Part shown: piece by piece, positions 59,278 to 64,000 of the stretch
Numbering within the stretch: position 1 is the first letter of the stretch
How the letters are laid out: each line of letters starts with the position of its first letter
From: Okeanomitos corallinicola TIOX110
GTDB lineage: Bacteria > Cyanobacteriota > Cyanobacteriia > Cyanobacteriales > Nostocaceae
Assembly: GCF_038050375.1 (NCBI RefSeq)
Contig: NZ_CP150886.1
Span: forward strand, 2,211,318-2,275,317
Length of the DNA: 64,000 bases
Reading direction: 5' to 3'
Made by a program: the position numbers and the translations under genes
Notes under the pieces: model-generated
The model's database searches: none
Told to the model about the DNA's origin: nothing
Seen by the model: the letters and a program-made list of their open reading frames with translations, nothing else

Positions 59278-60027
59278 TATTTATCTGAAATTAATAATTA
59301 GGTTTCGATTGATATTAGATGAAATGATGTTTATAAAGTCAAATACAGACTAATTTACAAATTATCAGTGTTTGTTTTAGCATAGGCTGAATGTTAGCAT
59401 TTGATGAGTTATCTTGTCTTGTATTCTATCCATAGACTCTTACTCAATTCTCGGTTTTTACCAGAATGGTTTAGTATGAATTGTATATCTAATACAAGTC
59501 TTCTCTAGCTAGATTACTGTTGCTGAGGCTAAAGTTACCATAATAATTGTACAAAGAAATGATAAAGTTAGATCCCGATCAGCTTAATCGCTCCCGGTAA
59601 AAAATTTTTTCATGAAAATTACCAAAATTTCATTCCTTTTTAACGCGTATATATTTATACTTACGTGCATGAAACAAAAAAATGTATAAATTATGAATTA
59701 AAGTAAAGCTCAACCATTACTGAACTACTTAGAAGTGACTTATTTAATATGGTAACTTAAAATACTCGCGGATAGTAATTTTGACGTAATCTGTTTATGC
59801 TGTAATCAATTAACCTTTGCCGTTAGATGATGAGGATATTATTGCTGCTAAAGCAAACCAGGCAGTTGATGTCCTTCGAAGAATTTCGGGTGGCATGGCT
59901 GTATAATTTCTATATCTGATATACGATATACTGGAAAGAGTTATTAGCATTTTGTAATTAGTGATCAAAATTCACTAATTAAGATTTATTTTGTGTCTTT
60001 TAGTTAAATTTAATTTCATCAAACTCA
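59278..60027. other. Gene-free region between divergent GT4 and exporter genes
   Basis: The region is AT-rich, with no gene I would defend. Bases 59814-59906 are an open frame (LPLDDEDIIAAKANQAVDVL) that ends at a stop and looks protein-like over about 30 codons. It may be a decayed remnant, as there is no start codon or upstream continuation. Promoters for both flanking genes must lie here. Confidence 0.5.
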
Positions 60028-62277
60028 ATGTTTAATAGAAATATACTGCTGAAATTTTCTAAACCTTATCCCGGACTGATTGTACTAACAATATTATTAG
60101 GATTTTCTGGAGCTTTATTTAATGGTGTTAGTACAGCTTTGATTGTCCCAATAATTTTAAAAATAGTAGGACAAGAAGTAAATCTTCAAGGCGCTCCTGG
60201 CATTTTACAACTATTTATAAATCCATTTGATAGTCTGCCAGAAAATTACAAGGACTTAGCAATGGCTGGAGCAATTTTAGGTATTATTACTTTAAAAAAT
60301 CTAGCTAATTATTTGAATTCAATAACATCTAGTTCCCTCAGTCGGATGATAATATCCGATATGCGAGAAGATGGAATTAGTATGTTGTTGAAGGTAGATA
60401 TAGATTACTACAACAAGATGAAAGTAGGTGATCTAATTAATCGGCTAGGTTCGGAAATCAATCGTGCATCTGTTTTTATTGGTAACACTATTAGATTAAT
60501 TACTCTATTAATTACAATTCTAGTTTTTGTTGGTTTGTTATTATCAATTTCTTGGCAATTAACAATTGCTGCAACGTTTGTAATGTTGATACTAACATTT
60601 ATTAATCAGTTTTTTATTAATCAGTCGAAAAAGTTTGGTAGGCAAATTAGTGATTTTTCTAGGCTTTATTCAATTGCGGTGCTTGAGGTTTTGAATGGAA
60701 TTAGGTTAGTTAAGTCAACAGGTAATGAGCAAAGAGAATATGAGCGGATAAAAAATTTAATTAGAATTCGCGAAAAATCAGATTTTAAACAGCAGGTAAA
60801 TTCACAAGCCATTTCTCCATTGAGTGAAGTGGTGGGAATTGCTTGTTTACTGATGATTGTATTTTTGAGTAAAACTTTATTCTCCGAACAATTAACCTCA
60901 ATTTCTACCATACTCTTGACATACTTGATCTTATTGTTAAGAACGCTACCCTTAATTGCCCAATTAAATAATCTTCGTAGTAGTTTTGCCAACATTACTG
61001 CAAGTATAGATGTAGTCAGTGATTTTTTAAGGGTAGATAACAAAGTTTTTATGAGTAATGGGAAACTAACTTATAAAAAATTAAAACGAGGAGTACACTT
61101 TCAGTCTATTTCTTTTACATATCCCAACCATGACAGACAGGTACTAAAAGATGTGGATCTATATTTACCTCGTGGTACAACTTTGGCATTGGTAGGTGGT
61201 TCAGGTGCAGGTAAGTCTACATTAGCAGACCTTTTACCAAGATTTTATGATCCGACAAGTGGTTGTATTAAGTTTGATGGTATGGATTTGCGAGAGTTTG
61301 ATTTAGGTTCTGTACGAAAAAATATGGGAATTGTTAGTCAGGATACTTTTCTTTTTAATGATTCAGTCAGGAATAACATTGCTTATCCTAAACCAGAAGC
61401 TACAGATGAAGAAATTATCCAAGCAGCAAAACTAGCTAATGCCTATGAATTTATTAGTAAATTACCTCAGCAATTTGATACTGTGATAGGCGATCGCGGT
61501 GTGATGTTATCCGGTGGACAAAAACAAAGATTAGCGATCGCTCGCGCACTGCTACAAAATCCAGAAATTCTGATTTTAGATGAAGCTACCAGCGCTTTAG
61601 ATACGGTTTCTGAACGGCTGGTACAAGCTGCAATTGATGAACTAAGTCGAGATCGCACTACCTTAGTCATTGCACACCGACTTTCTACAGTCCGGAAAGC
61701 AGATAAAATTGCCGTCTTAGATCAAGGAAGTGTAGTAGAAGTTGGAACTCATGAAGAATTACTACAGAAAGGTGGTTACTACTCACACTTGTACTCAATA
61801 CAGTTTGCTAAAAAAACTGATACTTCTGGCAACCGTAACCAAAGCTTACTTCGCATATCTTATGAAATTCGTACCCAACTAAACTCACTAATTGGATTGT
61901 TACAGTTATTAATTAATAATTTAATAGACAATGATCAAGAGCGTCAAGAATTACTTGAACAATCTTATAAATCAGTATGGAGAATCATCAACACTATTGA
62001 TGTTTTTGATGATGTAATTAATCTCCAAATTAAAGGCCAGTTAGTGGCAATTGCTGAACAAAATCATAGCAGCGTTACTGCATATTATCAAAAATTTAGT
62101 TGTATATTTGATGAATTTCGATCTGGTCTTAATCCTACACTTTCTTGCCTTCGCACAGTAGCCGATAACGTTACAGACAACTATGAATCCCAAAATCAAT
62201 TATTGACAGAAGCTTATGAAGTTACTATTTATCTGTTGAAGAATTTAGAAAAATTTGAGCAAACAATTCAGGTATAA
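60028..62277 (+). CDS. MsbA/HepA-like ABC exporter with a C-terminal DHp-like tandem tail
   Basis: Six membrane helices (about 15-335) are followed by a nucleotide-binding domain: Walker A GGSGAGKST, signature LSGGQKQRLAIA and Walker B ILILDEATSALD, with the H-loop VIAHRLSTVRKA. Together these define a half-size exporter for lipid, polysaccharide or peptide, as HepA is in heterocyst envelope formation. Residues 597-749 are an added tail. Residues 611-619 read SYEIRTQLN and 695-703 DEFRSGLNP, each opening a helical hairpin like the histidine-kinase dimerisation domain (SHEIRTPLN), but with Tyr or Asp in place of the phospho-accepting His. The role of this tail is unknown. Confidence 0.9.
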   Translation: MFNRNILLKFSKPYPGLIVLTILLGFSGALFNGVSTALIVPIILKIVGQEVNLQGAPGILQLFINPFDSLPENYKDLAMAGAILGIITLKNLANYLNSITSSSLSRMIISDMREDGISMLLKVDIDYYNKMKVGDLINRLGSEINRASVFIGNTIRLITLLITILVFVGLLLSISWQLTIAATFVMLILTFINQFFINQSKKFGRQISDFSRLYSIAVLEVLNGIRLVKSTGNEQREYERIKNLIRIREKSDFKQQVNSQAISPLSEVVGIACLLMIVFLSKTLFSEQLTSISTILLTYLILLLRTLPLIAQLNNLRSSFANITASIDVVSDFLRVDNKVFMSNGKLTYKKLKRGVHFQSISFTYPNHDRQVLKDVDLYLPRGTTLALVGGSGAGKSTLADLLPRFYDPTSGCIKFDGMDLREFDLGSVRKNMGIVSQDTFLFNDSVRNNIAYPKPEATDEEIIQAAKLANAYEFISKLPQQFDTVIGDRGVMLSGGQKQRLAIARALLQNPEILILDEATSALDTVSERLVQAAIDELSRDRTTLVIAHRLSTVRKADKIAVLDQGSVVEVGTHEELLQKGGYYSHLYSIQFAKKTDTSGNRNQSLLRISYEIRTQLNSLIGLLQLLINNLIDNDQERQELLEQSYKSVWRIINTIDVFDDVINLQIKGQLVAIAEQNHSSVTAYYQKFSCIFDEFRSGLNPTLSCLRTVADNVTDNYESQNQLLTEAYEVTIYLLKNLEKFEQTIQV

Positions 62278-62281
62278 TGAA

Positions 62282-62797
62282 ATGCCATGTCCAGAAAAAG
62301 TAGCTACTTGTAGTTGGATCACTTCAGGAATTAGCCGTACAGCTAATCATCGTCGCCGTTTAGATTTTTTACAATCTTTAGAATCAAGTAGTATAGAAAT
62401 TGATTTTTATGGAAGAGGTTTACAAAAATGGGTAAAAACTTCAGGAGAACTTGGTAATAAGTGGTATGTTATGGCACCATATCACTATAATCTAGCTATT
62501 GGAAATTATGCAGAAAATGATTTGTATGTCAGTGAAAAACTTTGGGATAGTTTACTAGCCTGGTGTTTGCCAATTTATTATGATGGATTAGCAGCCGATA
62601 AACTCTTACCACCAGGGAGCTTTTTCAAATTACCTAGTTTAGATGAAAAAGAAATTGCTTATATTCAAGAATTAATTTCTACTCCTAATGCTTGGTATGC
62701 TGCTAAAGAGGCGATCGCTCAAGCAAGACAAATTATCTTACACAAATTAAATCTGCTCAACTGGCTATCAGAATTTACAGAAAAAACAGGAAAATAA
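62282..62797 (+). CDS. GT10 (fucosyltransferase-like) protein, short or truncated N-terminus
   Basis: The C-terminal core NYAENDLYVSEKLWDSLLAWCLPIYYDG is the GT10 donor-binding signature (in fucosyltransferases, ENS...DYVTEKLW...). The protein has 171 residues, while GT10 proteins I recall are about 300, so the N-terminal half is likely missing. WITSGISRTANHRRRLDFLQSLESS at the start matches the central part of related cyanobacterial transferases. The first ATG at 62282 follows directly after the exporter stop (62277). Upstream in-frame TTG 62255 lies inside the exporter gene. It may be a partial gene. Confidence 0.7.
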   Translation: MPCPEKVATCSWITSGISRTANHRRRLDFLQSLESSSIEIDFYGRGLQKWVKTSGELGNKWYVMAPYHYNLAIGNYAENDLYVSEKLWDSLLAWCLPIYYDGLAADKLLPPGSFFKLPSLDEKEIAYIQELISTPNAWYAAKEAIAQARQIILHKLNLLNWLSEFTEKTGK

Positions 62798-62799
62798 AA

Positions 62800-63810
62800 A
62801 TGAAAAATGGAATCTATACACTAGCCAATGATTATGTTTACAACCAACTGGTTGCCCTACTCAATAGCATTGAAGTTAATGGTGGTGCAAATATTCCTGT
62901 CTGTGTAATTGCTTATAATGATCAGATAGAAAAAGTACGAGCAGAAGTAGAAAAAAGACCAAATGTCACCTTATTCAATGATCCAGACATCTTTGCTCGT
63001 TGGGAAGAATTCTCTCTGAAAGTATGGGAATCTCATCCCAAAGCTATTCAAAATTGGCGAGAACAAGGCATTACCACTAAATTTTATCGTGTTGGAGAAA
63101 ATAGAAGATATTGTGCATTTGATCTAGACAGTAACTTTGAAAAATTTATCTACCTGGATGCAGATACATTAGTAATGCAACCTTTAGACTTCATTTTTGA
63201 TCAATTAGATCATCATGATTTTGTAGTATATGACTTCCAATATAAAGATCCTAGTCATATCTATAACTTATCCTCTCCGAAACTTATAGAAATATTTAGT
63301 CAAGAAAGAATTAACTCCGAAATATTTTGTTCAGGATTTTACGCATCAAAAAGGGGAATGTTCCCACCGGAGCAAAGAGACTGGATAATCTCAGAACTAC
63401 AGTCAGGAGAATCAGATATTTTATATATGTCTGCTCCCAATCAATCTGTTCTCAATTATATGAGAATGAAAAATAACGTCTCATTTTATAACTTTGCACT
63501 TAATTTACCTACTGGAACAGCTACAGGTAATGCTGTCAGTTCTCTGCATTTTGAAAACATAGATCAGGTTTTGTACGACAAAGGTAACAGATTAACTTAT
63601 TTACACTATATTGGCTTATCTTCTAAATTATTCAGTAAAGTTTGTAATGGTGAAAATATTGATTTTCCTTATCGGGATATTTTCTTACACTATCGTTATT
63701 TACACGAACCAGAAAAACGTCCAAAATTTACAACTAAGGCCAAAGCTTATAATGCTCCTCCCAGTCTAGGTACAAAGATTTTGAGAAAGTTAGGGTTAGC
63801 TAAAAAATAG
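62800..63810 (+). CDS. Npun_R2821/R2823-like family glycosyltransferase (GT8-like)
   Basis: The N-terminus MKNGIYTLANDYVYNQLVALLNSIEVNGG is characteristic, followed by the DxD metal site FIYLDADTLVMQPLDF used by GT-A glycosyltransferases. QKDPSHIYNLSSPKLIEIF and SGFYASKRGMFPPEQRDWI give the acceptor-side region. It has 336 residues. The cell location is cytoplasmic or peripheral. It begins two bases after the GT10-like gene's stop and is followed at 63823 by a tandem homolog, so the three genes are likely one transcript making a surface or heterocyst polysaccharide. Confidence 0.78.
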   Translation: MKNGIYTLANDYVYNQLVALLNSIEVNGGANIPVCVIAYNDQIEKVRAEVEKRPNVTLFNDPDIFARWEEFSLKVWESHPKAIQNWREQGITTKFYRVGENRRYCAFDLDSNFEKFIYLDADTLVMQPLDFIFDQLDHHDFVVYDFQYKDPSHIYNLSSPKLIEIFSQERINSEIFCSGFYASKRGMFPPEQRDWIISELQSGESDILYMSAPNQSVLNYMRMKNNVSFYNFALNLPTGTATGNAVSSLHFENIDQVLYDKGNRLTYLHYIGLSSKLFSKVCNGENIDFPYRDIFLHYRYLHEPEKRPKFTTKAKAYNAPPSLGTKILRKLGLAKK

Positions 63811-63822
63811 AGGTTACATTCA

Positions 63823-64000
63823 ATGAACAGAGGAATTTATATCATTGCTAATGATAAGGTGACAGAGCAAGCGATCGCATTACTCAATAGTATCCGATTA
63901 CATGATTCTGAAACCCCCATTGTCATGATCCCTTACGATGATAATTATCATGCGATCGCTGATACTCTCAATCAACATTATGGTGTAAAAGTCTATGAAG
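63823..64000 (+). CDS. Second Npun_R2821-like glycosyltransferase, truncated by window end
   Basis: Translating from ATG 63823 gives MNRGIYIIANDKVTEQAIALLNSIRLHDSETPIVMIPYDDN. It aligns with the preceding gene's start (MKNGIYTLANDYVYNQLVALLNSI), so the two are tandem paralogs. The gene runs beyond 64000. The gap between the two genes is 12 bases (AGGTTACATTCA), with a likely ribosome-binding site AGAGGTT. The catalytic part lies outside the window. Confidence 0.8.
   Translation, partial: MNRGIYIIANDKVTEQAIALLNSIRLHDSETPIVMIPYDDNYHAIADTLNQHYGVKVYE

Noticed and set aside
59814-59906. Short protein-like frame in the exporter upstream region
   Set aside because: It has only about 30 codons, no start codon and no homolog I recognise, so I list it only as a possible remnant.

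Overview
The window is cyanobacterial chromosome, most probably from a filamentous heterocyst-forming Nostocales (Anabaena/Dolichospermum/Nostoc type). The evidence is low GC, many HIP1 octamers (GCGATCGC), heptameric GTGACAG/GGAACAG repeats, and cyanobacterium-typical genes: a CrtD-like carotenoid desaturase, sucrose-phosphate synthase, DUF2839, a COP23 protein, Npun_R2821-type glycosyltransferases and Ser/Thr kinases with a YARHG tail. No rRNA, CRISPR array, integrase or prophage core was seen. There is one tRNA, tRNA-Ser(UGA).

Layout. 1-10 kb: the start of one Ser/Thr kinase, a complete membrane kinase, a 2OG-Fe(II) oxygenase, a fructosamine-kinase-like protein, an M16 peptidase, YciI, DUF29, a CrtD-like desaturase, a TPR protein and a sigma-70-like protein. 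10-17 kb: a glyoxalase-like membrane protein, an MmeI-like fused restriction-modification enzyme, a GT39-like transferase, a small secreted protein and a CbbX-like AAA+ protein. 17-26 kb: a DinG-like helicase with degraded ATPase motifs, small conserved cyanobacterial proteins, a thioesterase, a two-gene ATPase plus TOPRIM module resembling anti-phage systems, dxr, and a solitary TnpB whose 3' end runs into a structured region just upstream of dxr. 26-36 kb: a type I secretion locus on the minus strand, ordered as VCBS/RTX substrate, peptidyl-prolyl isomerase, ABC exporter with cNMP-binding and C39-like domains, then HlyD adaptor; a COP23 protein lies upstream.

36-48 kb: a truncated glycoside-hydrolase-like remnant, spsA, a pentapeptide-repeat membrane protein with a GC-rich in-frame tandem repeat, recR (apparently with an ACG start), a gamma-glutamylcyclotransferase-like protein, a PBP4-type peptidase, the tRNA, a phosphoesterase and nadA. 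48-58 kb: HicB-like and Uma2 genes, mfd, a CorC/HlyC-type protein, a decayed gene, folB, menD and gloB. 58-64 kb: a polysaccharide-type region with a GT4 glycosyltransferase, an ABC exporter carrying a tail like two histidine-kinase DHp helical hairpins without the phospho-accepting histidine, a short GT10-like protein, and two tandem Npun_R2821-type transferases, the last cut by the window end.

The gaps between genes carry several dispersed repeats: a MITE-like family with TACAGCAG ends (three copies), a second MITE-like element, heptamer repeats, CGCAGAGGCGCAGAG tracts, and GGGTTTAG hairpins. The most promising leads are the ATPase/TOPRIM pair, the exporter with DHp-like repeats, the pentapeptide protein with its expandable hydrophobic repeat, the CbbX-like protein with a glycine in place of the pore-loop tyrosine, and the TnpB/omega-RNA locus next to dxr. 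All assignments come from reading motifs. No database search was run.
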